A stretch of DNA of 64,000 bases from Methylomonas sp. (GTDB lineage: Bacteria > Pseudomonadota > Gammaproteobacteria > Methylococcales > Methylomonadaceae): positions 1 to 64,000 of the forward strand of contig PERU01000003.1 of NCBI GenBank assembly GCA_002928965.1. The letters run 5' to 3'. This document shows, piece by piece, positions 24,214 through 33,068 of the stretch. The notes beneath the pieces are model-generated. The model saw nothing but the letters and a program-made list of their open reading frames with translations. It made no database searches and was not told where the DNA came from. Position 1 is the first letter of the stretch, and each line of letters begins with the position of its first letter. The translations under genes and the position numbers were made by a program.

Positions 24214-26295
24214 TTAATCCCTGACCCAATTTTCAACCAAGCGGCTGGGTATATGGGCCGATTCACTGGATTGAGGGTAATTTCTGCCGGTGATGACCGA
24301 GTAAATAATGCGTAGCGTATCGGCTAGCAATAGCCAGCTAATTAGCAGGAAAAAACCGGTCAGGCTGGCATTTAGATAGTCGTTGAAGATCAGATGGGGT
24401 GCTTTGACTGGCATGTCTCCAGTTAGCGTGCCATTGGCTAACTTATCCGATAAATCATGAGCGTGGGATAAAAAACCCACTCGCAGGTCATCAGAAAATA
24501 ATTTTTCCCACGCGGCGCTGCTGGTAACGATCATCAGCCAGGACAAGGGCAGGGCAGTGACCCAGACGTAGCGGGTTTTGCCGGATTTCACCAGAATGGT
24601 GGTGCCGACGCACAAGGCAATCGCTGCCAGCATTTGGTTGGCGATGCCGAATAGCGGCCATAAACTGTTGATGCCACCCAAGGGATCGATAGTACCCATA
24701 TATAAAAAATAGCCCCAGGCACCTACCACCAAGCCGCTGCTCAACAAAATACTGGGGTAACTGGCAGCCTTGCCGACGCCGATATTCAGGTTGCCGAGCA
24801 TGTCTTGCAGCATAAAACGCGCGACCCTGGTGCCGGCATCTAACGTAGTCAGAATAAACAAAGCCTCAAACATGATGGCAAAGTGATACCAAGCTGCCAG
24901 CAGGTGCTGGCCAAACACCTGTGCGAACAAACTGGCCATGCCCACCGCTAGCGACGGCGCGCCTCCGGTGCGGGCAAACAACGTGGATTCGCCCATGGTT
25001 TCCGCCAAGGTTTGCATGTGTTCGACTGTAACAGGAAAGCCCCAACTACTGATTTTAGTCACCGCATCGATGGCCTCTTTGCCAACAATACCGGCAGGGC
25101 TGTTGATGGCGAAATACACGCCGGGTTCAAGCACAGAAGCAGCAATCATGGCCATGATGGCCACAAAGGATTCCATCATCATGGCGCCATAACCAATAAA
25201 ACGGGCATCCTGTTCGTTGGCTAACAGCTTGGGCGTCGTACCGGAGGAAATCAGGGCATGAAAGCCGGATATGGCGCCGCAGGCGATGGTGATAAATACA
25301 AAAGGGAACAATTTGCCGCCAAATATTGGCCCGCTCCCATCAATGAACTGGGTAAGAGCCGGCATTTTCAATTCGGGGCGCAACACCACAATGGCGATGG
25401 CCAGTGCAGCAATAGTGCCCAGTTTCATGAAGGTGGACAGATAATCGCGTGGGGCCAGCAATAACCAGACTGGTAATACTGCCGCAGCAAAACCGTAGAC
25501 AATGACCATCAGCGCCAGTTGCGGCGCATCGTAATCAAACCAGCCGCGCAGGGTTGGATTTTCATCGATCCAGCCACCGCCGATGACAGCAAAAATCAAC
25601 AGCGATACCCCCAGCAAAGTACCCTCCAGCACGCGGCCAGGACGTAAATGATGCAGATAACAGCCCATCAACACGGCTATCGGAATGGTCGCCGCCACGG
25701 TAGAGGTGGCCCACGGGCTGTGTTTCATGGCATTGACCACCACCAGCCCCAGCACAGCGATCAGGATGATCATGATCATCATCACCCCAAGCATTGCAGC
25801 CGTACCGCCAATCGCCCCCAGTTCATCCTTGGCCATTTGCCCCAAAGAACGGCCATCGCGACGTACCGAGAAAAACAAGGTTACAAAATCCTGTACACAG
25901 CCGCCCAATACTGCACCGATAAGAATCCACAAAGTGCCCGGCAAATATCCGAATTGCGCAGCCAGGGTTGGGCCGATCAGCGGACCGGGGCCGGCGATGG
26001 CGGCAAAATGGTGGCCGAATACCACCCATTTGTGGGTGGGCATAAAGTCGCGGCCATCATCAAAACGTTCGGCCGGGGTAGCGCGGCTGGCATCCAAAAC
26101 CAATACTTTTGCGGCAATAAAGGCGCTGTAAAATCGATAGCCCAAGGCGTAAACGCAAATGGCGGCCACGATCAACCACATGCTGTTGATGCTTTCGCCA
26201 CGTTGCAGGGCAATGCCACCCACGGCAAATGCGCCGGTCAAGGCAATGCAAAGCCAGAAAAAAAAGTGTGGTAATCGTTTGCTGTTGCCGGACAT
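24214..26295 (-). CDS. cstA: CstA-family carbon starvation / pyruvate transporter
   Basis: From the ATG at 26295 the product is 693 residues with about 16-18 hydrophobic segments. Family hallmarks include VFGHHFAAIAGPGPLIGP and LGGCVQDFVTLFFSVRRDG in the N-terminal third, ISGFHALISSGTTPK in the middle and ALFILTTLDAGTR towards the end. CstA proteins import pyruvate or peptides and are induced on carbon limitation in enterobacteria; in a methanotroph the physiological substrate is unclear. The frame extends to 26331, but the ATG at 26295 has AAAGGA at the right distance. Confidence 0.92.
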   Translation of the reverse strand: MSGNSKRLPHFFFWLCIALTGAFAVGGIALQRGESINSMWLIVAAICVYALGYRFYSAFIAAKVLVLDASRATPAERFDDGRDFMPTHKWVVFGHHFAAIAGPGPLIGPTLAAQFGYLPGTLWILIGAVLGGCVQDFVTLFFSVRRDGRSLGQMAKDELGAIGGTAAMLGVMMIMIILIAVLGLVVVNAMKHSPWATSTVAATIPIAVLMGCYLHHLRPGRVLEGTLLGVSLLIFAVIGGGWIDENPTLRGWFDYDAPQLALMVIVYGFAAAVLPVWLLLAPRDYLSTFMKLGTIAALAIAIVVLRPELKMPALTQFIDGSGPIFGGKLFPFVFITIACGAISGFHALISSGTTPKLLANEQDARFIGYGAMMMESFVAIMAMIAASVLEPGVYFAINSPAGIVGKEAIDAVTKISSWGFPVTVEHMQTLAETMGESTLFARTGGAPSLAVGMASLFAQVFGQHLLAAWYHFAIMFEALFILTTLDAGTRVARFMLQDMLGNLNIGVGKAASYPSILLSSGLVVGAWGYFLYMGTIDPLGGINSLWPLFGIANQMLAAIALCVGTTILVKSGKTRYVWVTALPLSWLMIVTSSAAWEKLFSDDLRVGFLSHAHDLSDKLANGTLTGDMPVKAPHLIFNDYLNASLTGFFLLISWLLLADTLRIIYSVITGRNYPQSSESAHIPSRLVENWVRD

Positions 26296-26372
26296 GGCGG
26301 ATTCCTTTACGTGATGCGGATTGTTACGCAAAAATGTAACGGGATTTTAACACGAGGAGACTGGGGAGGGTT

Positions 26373-26412
26373 CTTACCATCCGGGTTGCAAGCCTGCAAT
26401 CCAGACGGTAAG
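26373..26412. repeat. Imperfect inverted repeat upstream of cstA
   Basis: CTTACCATCCGGGTTGCA and TGCAATCCAGACGGTAAG pair at 15 of 18 positions around AGCC. It lies between the stop of the small exported protein gene and the cstA start, in the cstA upstream region. It may be a dispersed palindrome or a 3' hairpin. Confidence 0.4.
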
Positions 26413-26462
26413 GCGGGTCAGTTGTCGGGATTAGGCGGCAATCTAACCGGTGAAGAATTGAA

Positions 26463-26810
26463 TCAGATGGATTTGTACAGTTTCAAAGCCTGATTCAATT
26501 GTTCTGTAGCGCCAGCAACATCGCCTTTTTGAGATTTGATTTGGCCTTGGATCACAAAAGCATTGGCTTTGCTGACGATGTCTTCGTGGCCGGAGATATT
26601 TTCTGCGGCAGCGCGGGCGGATTTGAAATGGCCTCTGGCTGTGCTGAAATCACTTTTGGTGACTTCCGCTAAAGCGCTTTCAAGATGCGAGATGGTGGCT
26701 GCGATGTTTGCATCCGCACTGGCAGTTGCTTCTGCATATGCCAAGCTGCTGGTTGCGCCGAAAGTTAGAGCCATTGATAAAGCCAGCAGCGAAATTTTAA
26801 CGATTTTCAT
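26463..26810 (-). CDS. Small exported protein with TPR-like helices, function unknown
   Basis: From the ATG at 26810 the protein is 115 residues with a clean signal peptide (KISLLALSMALTFGATSSLAYA). The longer frame to 26876 would place 22 residues before that signal and is rejected. The mature part is all-helical and alanine-rich: HLESALAEVTKSDFSTARGH, then ANAFVIQGQIKSQKGDVAG and TEQLNQALKLYKSI, resembling two loose TPR-like helix pairs. No cysteines or catalytic motifs are seen. I do not recognise a named family. Confidence 0.65.
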   Translation of the reverse strand: MKIVKISLLALSMALTFGATSSLAYAEATASADANIAATISHLESALAEVTKSDFSTARGHFKSARAAAENISGHEDIVSKANAFVIQGQIKSQKGDVAGATEQLNQALKLYKSI

Positions 26811-27049
26811 AATAGTGGTGTTTTTAAAGTCAAAGAAGTTAGCTAAAGAGTAAAACTCCGAAGCCGGGAACATCATATAGGTTTATGCAGCATTACACCG
26901 ACATATTTGTAAAATCCGTTGTTTTATCTGATTACCTCAACAAATTAGGTGTTTTTGGGAGTCGATTTAATGCTGCGGCATGTTCGCCAAATGGTTAAAA
27001 TCCCGGTCGCATGAACCCAAACCCTGATGCCGATTCTGGAGGAATCATT

Positions 27050-27547
27050 ATGACTAAAAAATTATCTGCAGCCTTATTACTTGCCGCAGCAACCCTGACT
27101 GTCTCTTCCGCACTTTATGCTGAAGCACCCACCCAAAAGCCTGCCAAGCCAGTGCATGGCGAATACAAAGACTGGCCTGTACTGGGTGTGTCCCACCGTC
27201 AGGAAAAGACCAGCGTCCGCGCCATAGTAGGTAACGCTGTAGCCATTAAAGCGGCCCGCAGCGGCCAAATTACACCCTGGCCGGATGGTACGGTAATCGC
27301 CAAACTGAAATGACAGGCAAAAGCGCACCCAAACTGGCCGCAGGCCATTGTGCCGGGTGACTTTACAGGTGCAGAGGCCATGATTAAAGACAGTAAAAAA
27401 TTTCCTGAAACCGGCGGCTGGGGATTTGCACACTGGGAAGGCGAAAAATTGGTGATGAACGACAAAGAGGCCTCCGCTGCCTGTTTTGCCTGCCATTTGC
27501 CGATGAAACACGCCGATTATGTTTACACAGAACCCGCTTTACAGTAA
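27050..27547 (+). pseudogene. Cytochrome P460 gene interrupted by an in-frame TGA
   Basis: A strong GGAGG site (27038-27042) precedes the ATG at 27050, then a signal peptide (LSAALLLAAATLTVSSALYA). Residues 38-87 run from GEYKDWPVLGVSHRQEKTS to WPDGTVIAKLK, then TGA at 27311-27313. The same frame continues without a break: AHPNWPQAIVPGDF, ETGGWGFAHWEG, the haem-binding motif CFACH (145-149) and the usual family ending before a TAA at 27545-27547. Read through, the length is 165 residues, normal for the family. P460 is a periplasmic c-type cytochrome with a lysine-crosslinked haem that oxidises hydroxylamine and nitric oxide. As it stands, translation would stop before the haem site. A TGG-to-TGA change or a base-call error explains the lesion best. 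Confidence 0.88.
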
Positions 27548-27584
27548 GGCTCCTAGGCATCGCCCCGGCAAATGAAAATTTTCT

Positions 27585-27626
27585 GTGGGAGCGACGCCCT
27601 CGTCGCGACGAAAGCGTCGCTCTCAC
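27585..27626. repeat. REP-like palindrome downstream of cytochrome P460
   Basis: GTGGGAGCGACGC and GCGTCGCTCTCAC are inverted copies with one mismatch around a loop that holds a second palindrome, CGTCGCGACG. GTGGGAGCGACG is a typical REP half-site. It lies between convergent genes. Confidence 0.6.
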
Positions 27627-27641
27627 TATGACTTTCAGAGT

Positions 27642-27670
27642 AAAAACCTCGGGGGCGTCATTCGCCCCCG
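27642..27670 (-). terminator. Intrinsic terminator of the HDAC-family gene, overlapping its stop codon
   Basis: On the minus strand CGGGGGCG-aatga-CGCCCCCG is followed by AGGTTTTT, an eight-base-pair GC-rich stem with a U-run. The TGA stop of the gene lies in the loop, so the last sense codons are part of the stem. Terminating ribosomes would cover the left arm, which may couple termination to translation. Confidence 0.65.
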
Positions 27671-28602
27671 TTCAACTCTGCCAGCACCGTAACATGTGCA
27701 GCCACACTGGCAGCCAGCGCTTTCAGGTTGTAACCACCTTCCAGACAGGAAATCACCCTGCCATTGCAGCAAGCATTGGCAATTGACACCAACTCTTCGG
27801 TGACCCAGCGAAAATCACCTTCAAGCAGATTCAGCGACGCTAACGGGTCGTCACGATGCGCGTCAAAACCCGCTGAAATAAACAGTAGTTCCGGTTTGAA
27901 AGCTTTGACCGCCGGCAGAAGGATGTCACGGTATTGGGCTCTGAATGTCGCACCCGTTGTGCCGGCAGCTAAAGGTACATTGATAATATTTCCCACCCCT
28001 TGTTCTGTGGTATCACCGCTGCCCGGGTAATGCGGCCATTGATGACTGGAGGCATACATGATTTGAGGTTGCTGGTTAAATGCGGCCTGGGTGCCGTTGC
28101 CATGATGTACATCAAAATCAACAATCGCAATACGCGCTAAGCCGTAGTGTTGACGGGCATATTCTGCGGCAATGGCGATGTTGTTGAACAGGCAAAATCC
28201 CATCGGATAACCGGGCATCGCATGATGTCCTGGAGGTCGTACTGCACAAAATGCCCGTTTGGCCGGACCATTCAATATCCGGTCCACTGCATCGCAAGCA
28301 GCGCCCACTGCCCGTAATGCTGCAATCCTGGAACCTGGGGATGCCACGGTGTCCGGGTCAAAATGAGTCAAACCTTGAGCAGGCATGCCTTGCAACACCT
28401 TGGAAATCATGGCTGGCGTATGTATCAAGGCCAGTTTTTCTTCAATGTCATCCGGTAAGGGGGCTGGCACAGGCTGTAAAGACTTGAAGTGCGGATCACT
28501 TAGCCGTTGTTGAATGGCTTGCAGACGAGCAGCATTTTCCGGATGGTTAAGGCCGGTATCATGTAACAGGCAGTCTTCATGGCTGTAATATAAACATGTC
28601 AT
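27658..28602 (-). CDS. Histone-deacetylase-family (AcuC/HdaH-type) hydrolase
   Basis: From the ATG at 28602, preceded by GAGGTGG, the product is 314 residues. The zinc-hydrolase signatures are complete: VRPPGHHAMP (active-site His pair), IAIVDFDVHHGNGTQ (Asp-x-His zinc ligands), YPGSGDTTEQG and ISAGFDAHRDDPLA (third zinc ligand Asp), then LEGGYNL. Bacterial members deacetylate acetyl-lysine, acetylpolyamines or similar amides; which one applies here is unknown. The longer frame to 28632 has no ribosome binding site. Confidence 0.92.
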   Translation of the reverse strand: MTCLYYSHEDCLLHDTGLNHPENAARLQAIQQRLSDPHFKSLQPVPAPLPDDIEEKLALIHTPAMISKVLQGMPAQGLTHFDPDTVASPGSRIAALRAVGAACDAVDRILNGPAKRAFCAVRPPGHHAMPGYPMGFCLFNNIAIAAEYARQHYGLARIAIVDFDVHHGNGTQAAFNQQPQIMYASSHQWPHYPGSGDTTEQGVGNIINVPLAAGTTGATFRAQYRDILLPAVKAFKPELLFISAGFDAHRDDPLASLNLLEGDFRWVTEELVSIANACCNGRVISCLEGGYNLKALAASVAAHVTVLAELNGGE

Positions 28603-28691
28603 CAACCACCTCGAGTATTGGATTTCTAACAAAAACCTGCCTGACTTTATCTGGTTAAAAATACCACTTGCAACTAGAATTGAAATTTTAT

Positions 28692-28832
28692 CTATTCAGC
28701 GCGAAGCACTAATATCCCTTCAGCAAGGAAAGGGTAGGGTGAGGAGCGTCAAAAATGGCAAATTACATAGTCTTCATCCTCTATGCCCTGCGGGTACAGA
28801 GGGATAAGGGATAATTCACCAATGCTGAATAG
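28692..28832. repeat. MITE-like element with about 28-base imperfect terminal inverted repeats
   Basis: CTATTCAGC (28692-28700) and ATATCCCTT (28712-28720) are mirrored by AAGGGATAAT (28806-28815) and GCTGAATAG (28824-28832). The 141-base unit has no coding capacity. It sits between the divergent HDAC-family and NUDIX genes and fills most of the gap. The pattern suggests a small non-autonomous mobile element, though target-site duplications are not clear. Confidence 0.45.
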
Positions 28833-28860
28833 TTACTTCAAATTTTGATTAAGGATTGCC

Positions 28861-29304
28861 ATGGCTAAACCAGTTACCCCCTTACTCGCAGCAGATATTC
28901 TGATCGAATTAATCGACTATCCGCAGCGTCCCTTTGTGTTGATTGAACGTAAATATCCACCTTACGGTTGGGCTGTACCGGGTGGTTTTGTGGATGTTGG
29001 CGAAACCGTCGAGCATGCGGCGATCCGCGAAGCCAAAGAAGAAACCGGTTTGGATGTGACCTTGACTGCTTTGTTGGGCATATACTCCAACCCGGCCCGC
29101 GATCCGCGCAATCATACGGTTACTGCCGTCTATGTCTGTGAGGCGCATGGTTCGCCAGTAGCTGCCGATGACGCCAAAAATTCCGCAATCTATACCTTTG
29201 ATGATGTGCCGCTAGCTCAGCTGGCATTTGATCATGCCCTGGTCATTGCCGATTATCGGGAGTTTGTTCGCAGCGGTCGAGTGACACCTTTACGAGTGGC
29301 TTGA
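28861..29304 (+). CDS. NUDIX hydrolase
   Basis: This 147-residue protein carries the full Nudix box: GGFVDVGETVEHAA followed by IREAKEETGLDV (about residues 41-66), with the REXXEE metal-binding glutamates intact. The N-terminal ADILIELIDYP and the RKYPPYGWAVPGG approach are typical of ADP-ribose- or nucleotide-cleaving members. The exact substrate is not readable. Its stop overlaps a TTG that may start the porin gene. Confidence 0.88.
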   Translation: MAKPVTPLLAADILIELIDYPQRPFVLIERKYPPYGWAVPGGFVDVGETVEHAAIREAKEETGLDVTLTALLGIYSNPARDPRNHTVTAVYVCEAHGSPVAADDAKNSAIYTFDDVPLAQLAFDHALVIADYREFVRSGRVTPLRVA

Positions 29305-30608
29305 ACTTGGGAAAATCACTAGCGGCTTGTTTGGCTTCGATGCATAGATGTTTGCGACCGAATGTAAATCATTCTGAGAATTACCGCGAAGCTTTGGGTA
29401 ATGCTTTGGTCATCGCGTTGGTATTGAGCGCCCTGATTAGTCAGGCAGCAGCTGCCGATGACAGCCTGCCCGGCTTAAAACTGCATGCCTTCGGCACCGG
29501 AGCATTGAATTATGTGGCTTCCGGGAATGCCGATTTTGTCAGAGATTTGTCTCAACCAGATGGCGCCAGAGGCGGTCAGTGGACTGGAAAGATAGATTCA
29601 CTGGTGGGGGGGCAAGTCAATATCCAGTTGAGCGAACACTTTGAGATAGTCGGTCAAGCGGTCAGTCGGCATCGATTTGATGACAGTTTTACGCCGGAAT
29701 TAACCTGGGCCTTTCTTAAATATTCGCCGCTGACCAACTTGGATATTCGCGGCGGGCGCATCGGTACGGATTTTTACATGCGTTCCGATTCGCGACTGGT
29801 AGGGTATTCGAATTTGACCATACGGCCTTCTGTAGACTACTACGGCGGTTTACCCCATCAGTACATTGATGGCATGGATGGCGCCATGACTTTTGAGCTA
29901 GGTGAGGGTTTGCTGCGCAGCAAAGTGTTTGCCGGAATTAGTCCGGAAAAATTTCCACTGGAAAACTCCGAACCATGGAATATTTCAGGATCCAGGGTTT
30001 TTGGTGGCAGTCTGGATTATCAATGGCGCAGTTGGCAATTTCGTTTCGGCTACGCGGAAATTCATCATGAACGGGACTTGCCGGGCAGTTTTGCCCAATT
30101 GATGACTGTCTTGAGCACTGTGCCGGGGACTGCCAGCCAAGCCGCTTTGAACGCGCTAAGGGTCGGTGAAACCGCCAGTCAGCACTATTCGATGGGTGTA
30201 ATTTACGACGAAGGCCCCTTACAGGTTCAACTGATGGTCAGCGGTGTCACCAGCGATAGCGCATTTTTCCAGGATGCGGTGTGTGGATATTTCTTGACGG
30301 GTTACCGCATCGGCGAGTTCACGCCTTTTGCCGGATTGTCCTGGTCTAAAAGTACACCCGACACCCTGCAGTCGACGCGGGTTCCCGCCTTGGATGCCGC
30401 TATTGTCAACACTATCGGGCGAACCGAAACCAATCAACATACCTTCACATTGGGAGTGCGTTGGGATTTTCATCCGGGCATGGATCTGAAGCTGCAGTGG
30501 GATGCTATCCAGGGCGATACAAACTCGCTCTACAACTATCGATGGGAACAAGCGGATTGGGATGGGCGGATGCAGGTGTTGAACATGGCTTTTGACTTTG
30601 CTTTCTAA
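29301..30608 (+). CDS. Outer membrane porin-like beta-barrel protein
   Basis: Up to 435 residues, this protein has a hydrophobic signal-like stretch (ALVIALVLSALISQAAAADD, about 36-55) and then alternating strands such as LNYVASGNADFVRDL, FLKYSPLTNLDIRGGRIG, WQFRFGYAEIHHERDL and LQWDAIQGDTNSLYNY. It ends in the barrel-type VLNMAFDFAF. The start is uncertain: a TTG at 29301 overlaps the NUDIX stop (TTGA), and the first ATG is at 29340. Neither has a strong ribosome binding site. It is encoded just ahead of a PstS-like protein and a sensor kinase, suggesting a three-gene unit. The solute is unknown. Confidence 0.7.
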   Translation: MNLGKSLAACLASMHRCLRPNVNHSENYREALGNALVIALVLSALISQAAAADDSLPGLKLHAFGTGALNYVASGNADFVRDLSQPDGARGGQWTGKIDSLVGGQVNIQLSEHFEIVGQAVSRHRFDDSFTPELTWAFLKYSPLTNLDIRGGRIGTDFYMRSDSRLVGYSNLTIRPSVDYYGGLPHQYIDGMDGAMTFELGEGLLRSKVFAGISPEKFPLENSEPWNISGSRVFGGSLDYQWRSWQFRFGYAEIHHERDLPGSFAQLMTVLSTVPGTASQAALNALRVGETASQHYSMGVIYDEGPLQVQLMVSGVTSDSAFFQDAVCGYFLTGYRIGEFTPFAGLSWSKSTPDTLQSTRVPALDAAIVNTIGRTETNQHTFTLGVRWDFHPGMDLKLQWDAIQGDTNSLYNYRWEQADWDGRMQVLNMAFDFAF

Positions 30609-30624
30609 GCGTCGGAAAGTAAGA

Positions 30625-31029
30625 ATGAAGATCGCTTTGCTGCTGGTTAGCTTGTTTTTGCCCATCTCGGCTTTGGCAGATCTGGTATTGATTGCCCATA
30701 TACACGCGCCAGTGGACCGAATTAGCCGTGATGAAGCCATCAATATTTACATGGGCCGTTTGCGTCGATTTCCTTCGGGTGAGTCGGTGCAGCCTGTTGA
30801 TGGACCCGCAAAAGCTCAGTTTTACCGTTTGCTGGTCAATAAGGAACTGGCCGACATCAACGCCTATTGGGCAAGACTGGTGTTTTCAGGGCGGACATCG
30901 CCGCCGCGATCGTTCGAGCAAAATCAGGCTGTGCTGGATTATGTGTCTGCAAATCCCGATGCGATTGGTTATGTCGAACGGACAGAGCTTAATGCAAAGG
31001 TCAAAGTGATTCTGGACATGGAGCACTGA
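30625..31029 (+). CDS. Short PstS-like periplasmic binding protein
   Basis: From the ATG at 30625 (GGAAAGTAAGA upstream) the product is 134 residues with a signal peptide KIALLLVSLFLPISALA. The mature part reads DRISRDEAINIYMGRLRRFP and VQPVDGPAKAQFYRLLVNK, then VLDYVSANPDAIGYVERTEL. This is the pattern of truncated phosphate-ABC-transporter substrate-binding (PstS-like) proteins. At about half the length of true PstS, and with no ABC permease nearby, it is more likely a sensing or ligand-presenting protein for the kinase encoded 13 bases downstream. That role is inferred. Confidence 0.75.
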   Translation: MKIALLLVSLFLPISALADLVLIAHIHAPVDRISRDEAINIYMGRLRRFPSGESVQPVDGPAKAQFYRLLVNKELADINAYWARLVFSGRTSPPRSFEQNQAVLDYVSANPDAIGYVERTELNAKVKVILDMEH

Positions 31030-31042
31030 TTGAGAATCCAAC

Positions 31043-32821
31043 ATGCGGATTAGTTTTTGGTCCCGCAGCATCCTGAATCGGACACTGATCATTTTGCTGT
31101 TTTCTTCGATAGTGACGGGCGGGGTATTTATTGCCTCATCTTCCGTTCTTATTCAGCAGCGACTGGAACAACAAGCAGAAGATCGGTTAGGTCAATTGCT
31201 GGATACTGTTGACAGAACCACCAGTATCGCTTGCTATCTGGCTGATCAGGCTTTGGCCGAAGAAGTTGCGCGTGGTTTGTTAAAAAATGCTGAAGTCTCT
31301 TCCGTGGTTATTTTTGATGACGGAGGCAAGGAGTTGACCCGCCAACCGGCGGCTGTATTGGCCGAGACCGTTCAACAGCACATTGTGATGCGGCGATCGG
31401 TGGTGTCGCCCTTCGATAGCAGCAAAATAGTGGGCGAGATCGTTCTGCAGCCCAATCAGGCCGAGATTGCCCGTGAAGTCGATCAATCCGTTGGTTTGAT
31501 CCGTTATTTGCTGATAATCGAATTAAGTTTGTTAAGTCTGGTGGTTTGCGGGGTTGTGGTGTTGTTTGTGATTAGGCCAATCAAGCGGGTTTGCGATGGA
31601 TTGCATCTAATGGATGCTGCCGTTGGCGATAAGTTGATTCCGCCTCCTGGTCATGCCCATGATGAAGTAGGCCGCTTGGTAGAGGATTTTAATGCCTTGG
31701 CATTCAAGCTGGTGACAGCGCTGGAAGAGGAACACCATATCAGGCTGCAGCGTGAAGTCGGGGAAAAAAAATATCGGGCACTGTTTGATAATGCCGAAGC
31801 TGGTATTTTTATGCTGGACAAGGAGGCCAATGTCATTTCGTATAACCCGGCATTTCTACAATTGACTGGGTTATCCACTGTCGATATTCAGCCAAGTTTC
31901 CTTGAATTGCTATGGTGCGATAAAGCCAAAGTTCAATCGATCATCGAGGCCTGTTTTGAAACCGGTTTCGCCATTGCCATAGATATTGAGTTATACATTC
32001 CCTTGGTTGATAACCGATGGTTGCATATGATCCTGACGCCGATTGAGGCCGGTTTGGTGCAGGGTGTGATCAGCAATATCACCGAATTGGTATTGGCCAA
32101 AGAATCCGCAGAAACAGCCAATCGCGCCAAATCAGTATTTTTAACCAGCATGAGCCATGAACTGCGCACGCCTTTGAATTCGATCATTGGTTTTGCACAG
32201 CTATTGGAAATGGATGACGCGGAACCCTTGACCCCAGGTCAACAGGAAAGTGTCGCTTACATTCTAAATAGCGGACGGCACTTGTTGGCGTTGATAAATC
32301 AAGTGCTGGATTTGGCCCGAATCGAGTCCGGGCGGATGGATTTACAGGTGGATATTGTTGATGTCACGGATACCTTGCGTAATGTGATTGCCTTGACCAA
32401 ACCCTTGGCTGCGGCAAAAAACATCGAAATTCAATGGCAACTGACCGAAATGCCCTTGATTTTGGTAGACAAGAACCGTTTACGGCAGATATTGCTCAAT
32501 CTTCTGACCAATGCCATTAAATATAATCATCAGGATGGCCGGGTAGAAATTTTCTGCCAGCAACATGGGCGCTATTTGGTTATCTCAGTCAAGGATAACG
32601 GTCAGGGTATTGCTGAAGATCAACTTCACAAGGTCTTTCAACCATTTCAACGACTGGGAATGGAAAAAATGACCATAGAAGGGACTGGGATCGGCCTTAA
32701 TATTTGCAAACAGCTGGTCGAAAGCATGCAAGTACATATTGGCTTTGAGACTGAGGAAAATCTTGGCAGTCGGTTCTGGATTGAACTGCCCATTCACTCG
32801 GATATGGACGCTTTGGAGTAA
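31043..32821 (+). CDS. Membrane sensor histidine kinase (HAMP-PAS-HisKA-HATPase)
   Basis: This 592-residue protein has a first membrane helix (IILLFSSIVTGGVFIASSS), a periplasmic sensor of about 115 residues, a second helix (about 156-176), a HAMP-like linker and a PAS domain (about 240-350; YRALFDNAEAGIFMLDKEAN). It ends with HisKA containing SMSHELRTPLNS (phosphorylated His372) and an HATPase domain (NLLTNAIKYN, DNGQGIAED, GTGIGLNICKQL). It has no receiver and no response regulator gene follows, so its partner lies elsewhere. The small PstS-like protein encoded just upstream could be its periplasmic input. Confidence 0.9.
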   Translation: MRISFWSRSILNRTLIILLFSSIVTGGVFIASSSVLIQQRLEQQAEDRLGQLLDTVDRTTSIACYLADQALAEEVARGLLKNAEVSSVVIFDDGGKELTRQPAAVLAETVQQHIVMRRSVVSPFDSSKIVGEIVLQPNQAEIAREVDQSVGLIRYLLIIELSLLSLVVCGVVVLFVIRPIKRVCDGLHLMDAAVGDKLIPPPGHAHDEVGRLVEDFNALAFKLVTALEEEHHIRLQREVGEKKYRALFDNAEAGIFMLDKEANVISYNPAFLQLTGLSTVDIQPSFLELLWCDKAKVQSIIEACFETGFAIAIDIELYIPLVDNRWLHMILTPIEAGLVQGVISNITELVLAKESAETANRAKSVFLTSMSHELRTPLNSIIGFAQLLEMDDAEPLTPGQQESVAYILNSGRHLLALINQVLDLARIESGRMDLQVDIVDVTDTLRNVIALTKPLAAAKNIEIQWQLTEMPLILVDKNRLRQILLNLLTNAIKYNHQDGRVEIFCQQHGRYLVISVKDNGQGIAEDQLHKVFQPFQRLGMEKMTIEGTGIGLNICKQLVESMQVHIGFETEENLGSRFWIELPIHSDMDALE

Positions 32822-32855
32822 ACCGGAACGGTCATAACAGTGAACACTGGAAGTG

Positions 32856-32931
<76 letters not shown>

Positions 32932-32947
32932 TCAACAACAGCCGCGC

Positions 32948-32976
32948 ATTAAACAGGGTTATCGACATTAAGTCAA
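32948..32976 (-). promoter_or_regulatory. Predicted sigma70 promoter of tRNA-Phe
   Basis: On the minus strand TTGACT (32971-32976) and TTTAAT (32948-32953) are separated by exactly 17 bases. A GC-rich stretch (GCGCGGC) follows the -10 element, as in stringently controlled stable-RNA promoters. Initiation would be about 10 bases before the mature tRNA 5' end. Confidence 0.65.
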
Positions 32977-33068
32977 CCCTAATTATCGAGTGACCGCCGT
33001 TTGGCTGGACAGTATCCAGGCTTTGTGCAATTCTCTAGGGCTTTAAAATCGTATTGTTAAGAAAATTT

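Noticed and set aside
26311..26493. 60-codon plus-strand frame between cstA and the small exported protein gene
   Set aside because: It crosses the inverted repeat at 26373-26412 and the end of the minus-strand gene, and has no ribosome binding site.
27311..27313. Selenocysteine or general UGA recoding at the in-frame TGA of cytochrome P460
   Set aside because: No selenocysteine insertion hairpin is evident just after the codon, family members are not selenoproteins as far as I know, and UGA ends many other genes here.
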